Shown here: piece by piece, positions 24,536 through 37,912 of the stretch
How the letters are laid out: every line of letters begins with the position of its first letter
Numbering within the stretch: the stretch's first letter is position 1
Assembly (NCBI GenBank): GCA_021234535.1
Contig: CM037848.1
Span: 15,517,444 to 15,581,443, forward strand
Direction of reading: 5' to 3'
From: Stichopus chloronotus
Lineage: Eukaryota > Echinodermata > Holothuroidea > Aspidochirotida > Stichopodidae
Length of the DNA stretch: 64,000 nt
Made by a program: the position numbers and the translations under genes
The notes under the pieces: model-generated
Seen by the model: the letters and a program-made list of their open reading frames with translations, nothing else
The model's database searches: none
What the model was told of the DNA's origin: nothing

Positions 24536-27394
24536 AGTGATTGGGCGTGTAGTAAAAGTTACCATTACAGGCATAAATGACGTCACTCTCACAGTTTAGA
24601 TCTGACCACGCCAGCCCTTAAATGACCTCATTCTGGCTCGTGTACTTTTCTACCTATTCACTAGTTGGAAGTTGAAGCAGTCATAAAAAATGTGAGATAT
24701 AAAAAGATATAAAAAAAAAGAAACCTTGTGAGGAACTTTCATTTCTTTTCTAATTTCAACTATTCACATTCCTTTAAATGTTCATTAAACAGGTTGGTTC
24801 ATTTGTTGGGATGTTAGGATTGTCATCAGCATCATTTCCCTACAGAAATCTACTTTGATTTTAGTTCGACATCTCCCAGGCATCATCCACACGGCAAAAA
24901 GACATTCAGAAACTCCTACATTACATGCGTGATCTAATTGAAATTGTGGCAAAAATGAGAAAAGCTGGTTAAGCTATCATTTTCACTTCCAAAACTTTCT
25001 CTCCGTATTCCATCCTCCTTCAAAGTTTGTGTGGAGTCCAAAGTACAATGATAGATATATACCGCAGTGGGCCCGGGAACAACTGTTCTATTCCCTTAAT
25101 ACTAACAAATTCTAAAAGGGCCAACAACTTCTAACTTCTTAATGCAGATAATTTATTCCATCAGATATCATACGATAACTATATATACACCCATACATGT
25201 TTGCTTTCTTTTGATGTCTTTTATTCAGTTTCATCGAAAAAATTGATACTGGTACGGTTTTTTGTTTAGAAGGTGCAACAATCACTTGCTGTACAAAACC
25301 GTGAAGAAACAAAAATTACACTGTCATTGTTAATCATTGATGGCTTATTGTAACACATCTTAGGGATTTGGACGGAGGTCAAATAAAAAAAAAATCTTTT
25401 TGGACTTTTGTTATTAATTATAATCCTCGACTACTCGTCATGGTGAAAGAAAGTAATCAATATGGCTTAGTCTTCAATGAAAAAGTACTCAAAGAAAGGA
25501 AAGAAGGGGGGGGGGGACAGAAGTGGGTAATAAAAGAAAGAAAAACACAACAACGACACAATTTTGTGGTTTTAGCAAAATGATTATAAGTGCAAGGTCT
25601 CTGAGATCATCCTTCAATTTAAAGGCCAGTTCTCAACTAGTTATTATCCTCCAAACAGATATTAACTCTCTGAGCAATCGAAAATTTGTTCGACCATATA
25701 CATTTTTGTCGAAACGTAAAAAGAAGGCAAAATACAGCTTAATTACATTTCATTCTTTTATTGGTTAGGGAGGTGAAGGTCAAGGTGGGGGTGGGGTGAG
25801 GGTGGGGGACATTTGCGGGTTCAGTGGCAATACATTGTACAAGAAATTGACGAATGAGACGAAGATCAGTGTAGGCCCTATTGCTTATTTGACTTTCACA
25901 GGCCTGAGTTGATACGTATGATTACATGCGTAATTTGTCTAGAACGGTTTTCATTCCTGGGACTGCCCATTGGTCAGTGGCATTAGGATTTGGGTACATT
26001 GATTCGGACAATGGGATGTGATGATTTTGATTATGCAAACTTTTCAAAGTATTATAAGGTACGCTATTGTAGATAAAGCACATCGTTGAATGAGAAAGGG
26101 AATAAATGCCATCGTTTAACAGAAACTGAAGTTACATACACCTTTGGGAGTTTACAGCCCCCAGCTAAGTCAGCTAAGTCAGTTGCCATAGCAAAAATGG
26201 CCCATTATCTTGATTTGCTAGTGTCCCCGAGTACGGCCAATCAGTGTCACTTATTCTGAGGTACCCCGAAATAAATTGAACATTATTCCAGGCAGGCAAA
26301 GGTGGTCAGAAGGTGGGTGTGTCCAAGCTGGTGTCAAAAACTTGGTCAGGTTTTCATCTTGGGTATGTTACGGTGCTAACCGGAATCGAGACCTGAAGCT
26401 CACAAACTAGGCCTAATCGTAACCATTGGTAGGCTATACTAGGCTGGTCACCGTTGGTCACATATCAGATGATCAAGTTCAGATCTGGCAAGTCTCTTTT
26501 TACTGTAAAGCTATAAGGGAAAGCATTAATTTGTCATGTACACCTTCATATAATTAATAAAAAGGTCACATGCGATAACTCCTAGCCTGAGATCTTTTCT
26601 AAGTGAGTGGTTGCATAATTAGTACAGTCAAATAGAGACGTTGTCGTATTCGACTCTTAAATACCTTGCATCTTTCACAAACTTATGTTTCTTGTTAAGA
26701 CCCCAACAATTAAAATATAAGTACTTTTTCTCTCATTCCATTCATCGCAATTTTGTTTTAATGTTAGGCCCTTCCTGCAACAGTTCGGGGATAGTTTGCC
26801 CTTTTGATGTAGCAGGTATACTGATATTGACAAACTGAAATGTTTTTTGTCGCTAGCAACCAACGGGGGAAGGTGTGCCTAGCATACAGATTGCATTAGT
26901 GTTCTTGGTAAATCGACACTGCACCCTTCCAAGCCGTAATTCGAAGTTCAAATGACTCGTCAGCGATCTGCCGAAGATTTCTAAGCACTAAACGTTGACC
27001 TTCCAATTTAGACGTAAATGAGTTACGAATTTTACTTTTTTTTCTTTCTTCACTTCTGAGAGACCTTTGTAAAAAATATGTTACAGTGTATCGCAACAAG
27101 CATTATACATCTCACCCGGGAGGGTGTCCAAGGGTTTCGCTTCTATAGCAACAGTATTGTTTTTTCTCACGCACAGGAATTACAGTCATATTTGACAAAA
27201 AAAAAAAAAAAATGTTTTCGTGGATCGTGATGCTGGAGTCAGTGTTAGCCTACATCAACCGTCAAATTATTATGTCCCATAGGCCATTCGGGGATGCGAT
27301 TATATATACCAGACAGGAGTTACGATGTTCGGTGCTAACACAGAATAGGCCATACATAGGCCATATAAAGATATATATAATAAAATGCACGTGT
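24536..27394. other. intergenic, no gene seen
   Basis: A full CRE octamer lies at 24578-24585, an 11-nt G run at 25506-25516 and a G-rich patch at 25786-25808 (GGGGG.GGGG..GGG.GGGGG). A duplicated CAGCTAAGT lies at about 26163-26180, and TAGGCCTA at 26408-26415. No coding evidence. Confidence 0.4.
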
Positions 27395-27540
<146 letters not shown>

Positions 27541-28906
27541 GCTGGTGAATGTTTCTGAATGATACGCAGAGTCAACATATTCCATCATTTATGATATTGT
27601 CAAAGATATGGGTGTTATTGATATTGCTACATGTGTTTTGACAAAATCTAGGAGAGTTATCGTGACTTTTATGAAAATAAACTTTAGGAGACCTCTCTTG
27701 ACGACGTAAATAAAGGGGGGGGGGGGTTAGAGTGGAAAAACCGGAGAGGCGGGGCAGGGGTTGGGGCTCGACACACTGTATAGACGAATTGCATGTCACT
27801 TGTATAGGCCTATATCCTTAAAAAAATTTTATGCTTTGTACGGTAATAAGAAAGATGTGCCAGAATGTCACGGTCTTCCCACTTTAACATAAATTAAGAA
27901 AACCAAAGTACAACAAAGCAAAAAGCATTCGGAAGTTCCCAACAGCAGGTAGATAGGCCCATATAACGATTGAAAGTTATTATAAAATAATTGGAACTTA
28001 TATAACGATTGAAAGTTATTGAAAGGTAACCAAATACGTACCTACGTGTACATGCTTGGGTATTGCTACACTGTAATGCACTGTATTAGTAGATCTTCAT
28101 TGTATTTTAAACCTAATACTCTCTCGTTCATGTCGAGTGCCAGCATACCTAACATTACGTCAGATGTAGTCTGTGTTGCCTGGAATTTATAGGTTTTGTA
28201 AATCATGTTAGTCACGCACCTGTGCAAAGATCTCCACCATCTGTTTGTTCCGAGTAACTAATTTCATGTGGATTGTTTTAGATTTCATGATGTGACCTGC
28301 TTATTATCATTCCTCTCTTTTGTTGTCTTTTACTCTACACATGAATGATTCCGTCACAAGGTGGGAATAATCTAGTTTCACATTTTGCCAAACAGGTTTG
28401 AAGCTTGCTGATTTTTTTACTATTGTTTTTTAAAAAATCTGAGTTAAAAAGTCTATTTTTATGTGTGTAGAAAAAAAACAACAACAACGAAAAAAAAAAT
28501 TAAGGAAATCCCGGAGTTGCAAATCTCATTCCTATCGTTTTCCATAATTACTCTACTCTTTCACACACGTGTGATGGACGTTCTTAGTCCCTCAAGTAAC
28601 AGACGTATACAGCGAGAATTTATCGAGCGACGAATGCAAAGGACAGACAGATATGGAGGCAATACACATCGTTTCCACATTAACCTCTGCGTTTCTGATG
28701 TACACCAGCAACGTGGAAAAAAAAAACTCATACATGACCAATAAAGTGCACTATTATTGCTTCACACGTTTTTATTAACATCTAACAGTTTGTCCAATCA
28801 CTGTGGCCGTAAAGTCGATATTCCATAACGTGTTCCCTACAAAGTCCTGCATATATCTGAAGTCATCCTTTGAATGAAGCAGTGCCGGTTAAGACATGAG
28901 CAAAAG

Positions 28907-28907
<1 letters not shown>
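27541..28907. other. intergenic, no gene seen
   Basis: Contains a 12-nt G run at 27715-27726, TAGGCCTA at 27805-27812, and a local duplication of TATAACGATTGAAAGTTATT (near 27962 and 28001). No gene is supported. Confidence 0.4.
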
Positions 28908-28981
<74 letters not shown>

Positions 28982-28982
28982 A
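28908..28982 (+). repeat. (CAA)n microsatellite, about 25 units
   Basis: An uninterrupted AAC/CAA triplet repeat. In one frame it would encode polyglutamine in a 61-codon ORF (28874-29059). That ORF has no splice context or homology, so the tract is called non-coding. Confidence 0.9.
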
Positions 28983-31900
28983 AGTGCATCAATCCATTTC
29001 ATCTGCACTGGACCGTTAACCTACTTTTAATTCTTCTAGAAATCAAACATAAAAAATAAATAAATAAATGATAATAATACGTAATTCACGTCATAAATGT
29101 TTTTTTTTTTTTTTTTCAATTTTAGCATTGGACTAAACCAAATGTGAACATCCACACGTTGTGTAGAGATCTTCTGTGCGTCTCACTATATGGATTTGCA
29201 CTTATGCCTGATAACACTTTTTTCAGTATTAGCGTGAAAATATAACAGACATGATTTAGTCTTCTTTCGCGTTCCATTAAATCTTCATTTTGAATTGAGA
29301 CGTAACAGGCATTCTTGTAATTCAATATCGACAATTATCTAACAACTGAAACAATAGTAACATCCTTTCTCTTTGTCTACAACCATCGATGTGACTTTAC
29401 GTCTCTCTGTCGCTATGAATCATACCCCTCCCTTGATAACCCCAAATCCTTTTCCAGTTTTACATTTCCCCCCTTTTTTTTGTCTGGTATACTTCTGTCA
29501 GAGACTATTTCCAAGTTGCTTTATAAATTTTAATACTCTTCTATCTCGTCGATTTAGTCATCAATATTAAGTTTCATTGACGCTCGCATCTTGATTTAAT
29601 TTGATGCACCCTCTATTATGCAGACCATATATTGGTTTGTCAATCAAGGCCTCTGACGTGAAACCGTTATCTGTTTATATACCACAATACAAATGGAAAT
29701 TTTTTTTAAAAAAAAATAGAAAATGACCGGCAACCAGGAGGCTTTTGGTAAACTTTTTCATCAAAGTTTTTGTTCTCGTATTTAGTTCCCACTTGCCGCA
29801 ACATAATTAACACCAATTAAGCCAATCAACATTTATTGCAAACTTCTAAAACGAAAAAAAAAGAAAAGTAATGAAAAACCTTTACTTCTTCCCAGTGACC
29901 GCAACAGTCAGTTCCTGACCTTTATTGTGACTAACTGCGTGTATTCTTTTTGTTTTTTGGTGTGTAACCTCTTTTGCTTGAAAAAATTGTATTATGATTG
30001 TTTCATTAAATCTAATTTGGCACAAAGTCTGTGAAATCCCCGCAGGTGCTTCCAATAGAAGTGAAACACTGTCTGTCTTGTCAAAATTGAAGTGTCTTGA
30101 AAAGTCTTAATGCTTTTAATGGAAGCGAAGAAAGACTTTAATCCCCTTCTGTTCCTATTCTTCTAATACAGTGTCACTTCGTCAATGTCAGAGGAGGACA
30201 GGCCTCTATACTTACAAGTAGCATATGATATTCCTTTATGTATATGTATATACTTATCAGAATAAGTAACTCGATACTTTTATGAATCAACAACACATAT
30301 ACTCATCTTCAATAACTGTTTTTTCCTCCCGGACGCTTCTGATGCGAACCTTTTTGTGCTTTCCCAACCTCGCCACTTGCCTTAAAATAACTTGTCTTCT
30401 AACCGTCGCCTTTGAAAGTTCAACATGACTCAGTGATTTTTCAATTTTTATGTCCATATTGATTAGCTTCTTTAGGATAACTGTTAGTTTAAAGGCTAGT
30501 AGTGGTAGCCCCGGGCGCCGTTTATTAATGTCGTCTGCTACGCATGCTTCGATGCGTGTAACTTAATTGAGGCTCAGGACGTGTATGTATATCGCGCGTG
30601 CATATTAATAGATGTTGGACTTGTTGGATTTCTGAACGATGGGCTTTTCTCTCTCAATTCTTTTCTTCTTATCGTCGTTGGCGAAGACGATTCAAACAGG
30701 TTGTAGGGTCATTCACCGATCAGACAACAACAAAAAATTTTTTTCTTCGCCTCAGAGCCAAAAGCTTCGCCAACTGAAAGAAAGAATATAGAAAAAGGAG
30801 GCAAAATATTGCGAAGTTGCGGATAATAAAATGCAGCCTCAAAATCAAGTTTGGGGACAAAGATATGAGGAAAAGTTTTGTAGGTTAACCGGTCAGTGAA
30901 CGCGTCTCTCTTTATTGGTCATGTTGGGTTGCTAACATTTTACCGGCAGGTTATCAAGAAACATGCATCTTATGTTTCGTACGTGCAATAAGGACAAAAC
31001 TATGAATGAATGAAAAAGGTATGGAAGAATTAAGGAAGCAGTATCACACAGACATGGCTGGTCATTCTCTCTGATTCCCTGGAGGATTATGACGAATCGA
31101 CAGGGATTTTTTTTTGTCGCAAAGCTTTGTAATGGTATACTATCAACAAAACATGTACTTTGATTTTCGGTGTATCTATGCGCGTGTGTGTGTAAATTAA
31201 CGTGTGTGGTTGTTTCAAAATGTGGATGACCATCTCAAAAGATGGTTTAATGCATAAATTTAGCTTCGTAGTACATCACTTTTAGATTTCTTAAAAAAAA
31301 CATTGTTCAAATCTACACGACATTTATTTAAGACCGAATGTGTCTTTTTGAGAAAGGTTTTACTGCAACATTGGCCAAAGAGTTACGAAAACTTCTGGTC
31401 CACCAGCCTTTCTTCTCTTTTCCTTCTATAATATCATAAAGCCGCCAGAAAAAAAAAAAGATAATAGTAATTATTACTGATATTTTAATTTCGCCGTGGA
31501 TGTGATACCTGGAAAAATCGGACAGTGATAATAATAACAAAATCTTTCTTGATAACTGTATTTTGTTTGCTCGTGATTTGATATTAGTCGTGAATCCGGT
31601 TGGTTTTGTTCACATAAGTATAACTGTTTCATTTATTTGTTTTTTAATCAGTATCGATAGAATTGACAACACATTATCAAGCATTGTAAGTCAGATTATT
31701 GATCCTTTTAATCGATAATCCGATTTCTTCCGATACAAAGTAACCCTAATTGTCTTCGATATCATCGAGCCGAGAGATTCGTGTACATGTCAAGTGTATA
31801 GTTTACTGCCGATGTCATTAGCAGTGTTATAAGGCGCTTCATTTGATGTTAATAGTCCTCTGAGACAACTGGGCAAACATTCCCCAAACAAACCATCAGA

Positions 31901-34606
31901 CTCCATGATCAGGTTGGCTTCAGTTGCGTTTCTGTAGAGACCCCCCAGGGAGAGGTGAGGGAAGGGGGGGGTGAGGGACAGAGAGAGGTGATGAATATGT
32001 CTATCTGGATAACAGGAAAGTAAATGGAATGATAACAAGGAAAGGAGAAGAACGAACTATCAGGATAAGGAGATAAACGTTGTCTTCCTATAAACAGTGT
32101 ACAGCATATTGGTAAGAAAAATTACAACCCTTCCCCCCCCCCCCCCCTCACCCAGATCCTGCAGAGCCAATTGCTTTAGTTGACGGTCGTGTAACAGCGC
32201 AGTTCTTACACAGAAGTTTTAAGAGCACATCTGTCACCTGACAAATCCGTTGGGACTGTGTTTTTATCTATTACCGTTCTTGCGATATGCTTTTCAACGT
32301 TTGAAGACTTTTGACAGAGCTGATTACCTATGCAAAAAGTATGACGTCGTGTGGTACATATACAGTGTCAGTATTTCTTTTCTTAACCCTTTGTATATTG
32401 TCTTTTAATTACCGCTTTCATGTTCACATACTGGTGAGTAATTTCGATATTGTCTTAAGAAGAAAATATTCAGTTCCAAAACAGATCCCTTAAGATAAAT
32501 AGAATATGAATTGTATTTGGAAGCACTACTTAAGAGAGCAAATGATAACTTAAGACATATCATAGGATTCCCTCCCCTGTCGTCATAAAATTTACATAAT
32601 TAGCCAATGTTTATTCATGGTGCAGGTATAAGACAGTGAACAGCGTGTAAACTGGCCAATATTTGATGGATCATTTCCATAGAATTTGTGGTTACTTTCA
32701 ACATGCATGTCCAATGGCTAATGCAGTCAGTACTCCAAAATGCCATTTTACGATGTATCACGACTTTCAAGGGGTTCTAACAGGTTTTTACTGCGGAGAC
32801 TGCCCGGTTGTTATAGATACGGGTTTTCCCCTTTGCACCTCCGTATTTTCCTCCAGACTTTTATCACAGGATCCTCTATTTCTGTCCTCTATTTCTCAAG
32901 ACGTAGTAAAGCCGGCAAAAAAGAATCGTCAACCTCTGAAAGTGATTAAATTTGAAACCCTACTAACACGTAACCTACCTGACAAAACTAATCCAACAAA
33001 TTCACGTTAAGGTGTCCAAAACGTTACTGTGCCGGTATTCAATTCTATTCATCATGCGCTGGTCAGAATTTCTGTAGTTACTTTCAGGTAAAGAATTAAC
33101 GAAAATGATATATATATTTTCTGAATATGTGAAACATGTAATCGTACCTGTCTATTGGAGCACTGTATTTAAGATGCGGCTGTTTTGCAAAATTTCGTGG
33201 AATTACAGACATCAAATGCCGCTCGAAGTGCTGTGTAATATGTATATAAACGTTTTTGGTTAATTAGAAGTCATCACCGCTTAGAGGCGTACACGCAGAT
33301 ACCGTAAGTTCCTGTAACTCAATCTAGTCTGCAATGATATATACTGTGTTCATATCACCAGTGACCGTTTGGGCACCATTCAAGGTCCTCGGATTGGAAC
33401 TTTTGTCCAGTCTGTGAATAACGGAATCAATCCACAAAGAAAAGGGAAAGTCCCGCACGAATTCTGCAAACTTTCGTTACATGCGTCATACTTGGAACAC
33501 TCGAATTATATGCATTGCTACGATATAGCAACCCCATTTTATAATATTTGAGTTCTGCTCCCAAATTGTAAAATAAACCCAAGTGTTATTACTTATGAAA
33601 CGAAACAGGTTTTCACGTTTATCCTGTACGTTTTTGTGTGTATGCATCAGGATTAACATTAAATATATACAGCTTCCAATGATTGAAAAAGAAAGAAAGA
33701 AAGAAAATAGTTTCTCCTTTTTTCTACGTCTTCATCCTATCCTACACCCTATCCATTAGGTGCACTCTCACGATCAATGGAATGAACAAAGAAAATAATG
33801 ACAATAAATAAAAATAAGTAAGAAACCAAGACTGACAGAGACTTACTTTGTAAGTACCTAATGCAGAGAAGAGTTATTACTATGATTTAAATAAAATTGT
33901 TAGTTGAGTAGTTGGCTGCTTCCATGGTTAACAAATAAAACCAATAACTTACTTGTTGGCGCCACGAATGATCACAGCCGTGACTCAAGACGAGCACGCT
34001 CGGCTGCAATATTCATCATCACTTAATATTAAAGCTAAAAGATTGGCGGGAAATGTCTCTGTATAATGGCGGGTCTCGGCAGAGCCTGAGATGAAAGACC
34101 CGTGCAGCCACGTCATTTGCAGTCCGTTAACTCCGGAGATGAAAGGTACCGGTACGTATTAATTGAAAATGATAAAAGCAACGGCAAATTATGAATTTTA
34201 TATGCAGATGCATTGCCATTTGAGCAACTTATAGGAACATTAAGGAAGTGAAAAATCTTTCCCCCCCCCCCCTCTCCGTCCAAGTCGGCACGTCTTTCAT
34301 ACTCATTTTTCTGATATTCCTGTGCCGGAGAGAAATTGCTCACTGATGCAAACGGTAAATTGTTCTTCTTGGTCTTACATTTATATTAAAACTTACCTTA
34401 AAAATAAATATGCAAATCCCTTTGTTTTTGTCGTCTTCCCTTAGAGTGATAAATCCCCTGTGACAGTCATCACTTAGCTTTCCTGCGCTCACAGGTATTT
34501 AGAAAAAAAAAGTAATGACTTCCATAAATCGAGTAAACAAGTTGTATGTTTAAGGCTTTGGGCACTTTAGGCAGAAGATGGTTTGTGTCAATGTATGGAT
34601 TGAAAA

Positions 34607-34609
<3 letters not shown>
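28983..34609. other. intergenic, no gene seen
   Basis: C runs at 32133-32147 and 34261-34272, several poly-A and poly-T tracts and a short (GAAA)n near 33689-33706. The 115-codon frame at 32663-33010 shows no domain I recognise and no convincing splice borders. Confidence 0.4.

Positions 34610-34663
<54 letters not shown>
34610..34663. repeat. (TA)n microsatellite, 27 units
   Basis: 54 bases of perfect alternating AT. Confidence 0.95.
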
Positions 34664-34665
<2 letters not shown>

Positions 34666-37600
34666 CAGATACATGAATAAACATTTTTATCTCCTACTCC
34701 ACAACCGATTCGCAACATTTCCTTCTCACTTAGCAGTGACACAACTGATACATTACTAAAGGCATGAAGCTGATGGAGGTGCATTCCTAACTCTTACTTT
34801 GATGGTGATGAATTTCTTGTGTTTATTTTCATCAAAAAGTAACTTCAACTTACGAACTTTGTGCATTGAAAAAAAATGTGTTGCACAATGTATGATGGGA
34901 ATATTGGCGACCAAAACTTCTTTGATGAGTAGTTAGGCATTTGACTCAATGGTGAAGTTCCTCTTCGTAAGTAGGGCATTAGTGACAGCCGATGGCTCAT
35001 CGCACGAAGACGGTTTTCCCCTTTCTGAGGGAATTATATTCCTTTTTTGTACAACTAATTTGTTAAGATTTCAGTCATCCGCGTTATGGTATTGAATATT
35101 CATCTGTTCAAAATGACAACAAAATGACTAGATCCCCGTGCAAGGTCATCGGTTGCAAACACCTTAAAATCAGCTATTAATATCCGTATATGCCCGACGC
35201 TGTTTTGCACAACACATAAGATTGTGTATGTTTGGTACGTGGGTGTTCGCGCAGCAACAAAACCTGCGTGATCTACGGTTACTTTCTTTTTCTTTTCACT
35301 CAGCCACTAACCAATGCAATATTCAAACTGCGATATGTATGTACAATTTATAGCTGTCTGATGAAATCATTCAGGTTTTTATTATGTCCCTTTAACTTTA
35401 ACCGGTGATGCGGGACGGTATTTAAGATCATTAATTGTCTTCGTGATTCTGGAGACTCGCGACAAGATGACTCACCGTCACGCCCCAGGCCCTTTTCCTC
35501 GTTGTTTCCCGGGATATCCTTTTTTTTATATATGTAACTTCAATGATTATGAATTAATGACAAGGTACGTATGCACAAATGACACCAAAAGTGCGCGGAT
35601 AAGAAGTGAAATTTTGGTATATGCATGCAATTCTTTGAAAAGGAAAAAGAGTAGCTGGGTTTTCCCATTTGATACTAGTTTGTCACTTACATTTTTCAGG
35701 CCTTCTTGCCTGAGTGTAATTACACTTGATTGCGACAGATTTTTATTTCGCTCATATCATACAAGTGTATTGGCCTGCATAGTGCACACTTAATACTGGT
35801 CACCATTTTTTATGTATTTTATAACAGTTCTATGTATTTTGTAAGAGTCGTCCATAATAACATTTGTTTCGAGACACTGTACTTTCTTGATGATATTGCA
35901 CACTGATTAGATTTTAAACTTGAATAGTTATCACGTGTACGGTGGAGAGGTTATTAATTGATGAGGAATATGGGTATGCTGCGTTCCCTTTTGATACAAA
36001 CTACATATACCATCGGATAGTTTTGGGCGATATAATCAGTCACGTGAACAAAAAATAATCAACAATCTCGAACATTGCATTTCTGAGTGCATGCTAGCCC
36101 AAATCAACCGGGAAAAAAGCACCCTTTTATTTGAGACAAAACTAGCCCGGTTATGTACTTTGAAAAAGAAGTGAAACAATGATACCGGCGGTTGCATTTT
36201 ACGATTTATCAGGTTGCTATAGCAACCGAAGGTCCCTGTATCTCTCTCTTTTTTAGATTACAATCAAAAGTTACAAACCTTCGAAATAGCGTGTGCACGC
36301 GTGTTGTGTTAAGACCGTAAATAAAAAGCAAGATCAGATATGTTTGACATTCACGTGGCACATTTAGCAAAAAGTTATGTTTGCTTTTCGAATCATTGCG
36401 TGCTTTTAAAAGTCATCACCCTGGAATTAATCCCTACAGAGTACAGTGCTATATTCAATAAAAGCATAGCACAAATGTATTAAGTGCGCGTAAGCACTTT
36501 TAACATCAACAGTGAAAATGTCTCAGTGACTCCTTGATTCAAGTTGATTGCATGATATTCTTTGCACTTGGTGACAAATGTATAATGGGGAGAAAGCTGG
36601 GTAACCTACCATACTGTAGCTATGTAGCATAATTAGGCCTAGCTTTAGCATTGTATTTTAGATTGTACATGTCTTGTTAATGATATCTATTGTTATAACG
36701 GAGTACACAGTAAAGTTTCATATCATGTCTGTCCAAATGCGGGTGTACCTTTTACGTTTGACATGAGGGGTTGGGGGAGGGGATTGACGAAGAAGTTGAA
36801 GATGTACAGTCATAAGATCTCAGCGGAACCGAACAGTGGCTGTAGAAAGTGGGGTGGGGGGTGGGGGTAATGGTGTTGATGAGCAGAAGGATTTTGATGT
36901 AAATTTGATGATTCAGTTTTCGGATTTTTGAAGTTGTATCAAACGACATTACAGTCGAAATTTTGTAATTATCGATAATGCTTCATTCTTTGGAGAAAAA
37001 TGCAATATCTGGTATTTGTTTATCATTGAGAATGAATGCAATTGCATTGGTCATCCTCACATATTCGGATATACACTCCGGGAGATATCTTTAGTCCACC
37101 CCTCCAAATCTCACGGAGGGTACAACAATGCGCAGGACTAACTACAGTGTCACTTCGTTGTTGCGAAAGTGTATATCGTATATGCCAAATGAATTTTATC
37201 AGCATACCTTCGGTATAATTAAAAAAAAAAAAGCAGATGTTTAAATAACTTGTTGAAGCAGCTGTTGACTGAAACTAGGTCTACAGGTTTACAGGAGAGA
37301 AAAAACACGCGGTGACATCACAGTAAAAATTAGATAAAATAAAATTATTCATTTACATAACATCGTTCTTTCCTTCTTCTTTACAATAATTTGACTTTTT
37401 TTCATACCTCTCCGTTGAAAACGAATTAGGGTTTTCTTTATATATAATTGGTATGTTAAGAACAATAATACAGGCTACCGTTTAAAGCTATGTAAATATA
37501 TATATATTATATATACAGGTGCAACATCGAGAATCCTCCACTCACGGTGAAGTAAATACCATCGTCGACCTCCCAGCCCTGCAGGGCGGTAGACTTCAAT

Positions 37601-37722
37601 ACTAATTGAATGTTTTTGCAACGACACGAACATGTTATGCACACGGAGCTCGATGTACCGTAGCACTTAAAATCGAGCGCTCATGCGATTATAGTCATCA
37701 CTTCAATTTCTTTGATTTTTCT
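34664..37722. other. intergenic, no gene seen
   Basis: TAGGCCTA at 36634-36641 and G-rich patches between about 36766 and 36868. The 116-codon frame at 35443-35793 has no recognisable domain. Confidence 0.4.

Positions 37723-37912
<190 letters not shown>

Noticed and set aside
28874..29059. Polyglutamine protein
   Set aside because: The frame is essentially a (CAA)n microsatellite with chance flanks and no splice or homology support.
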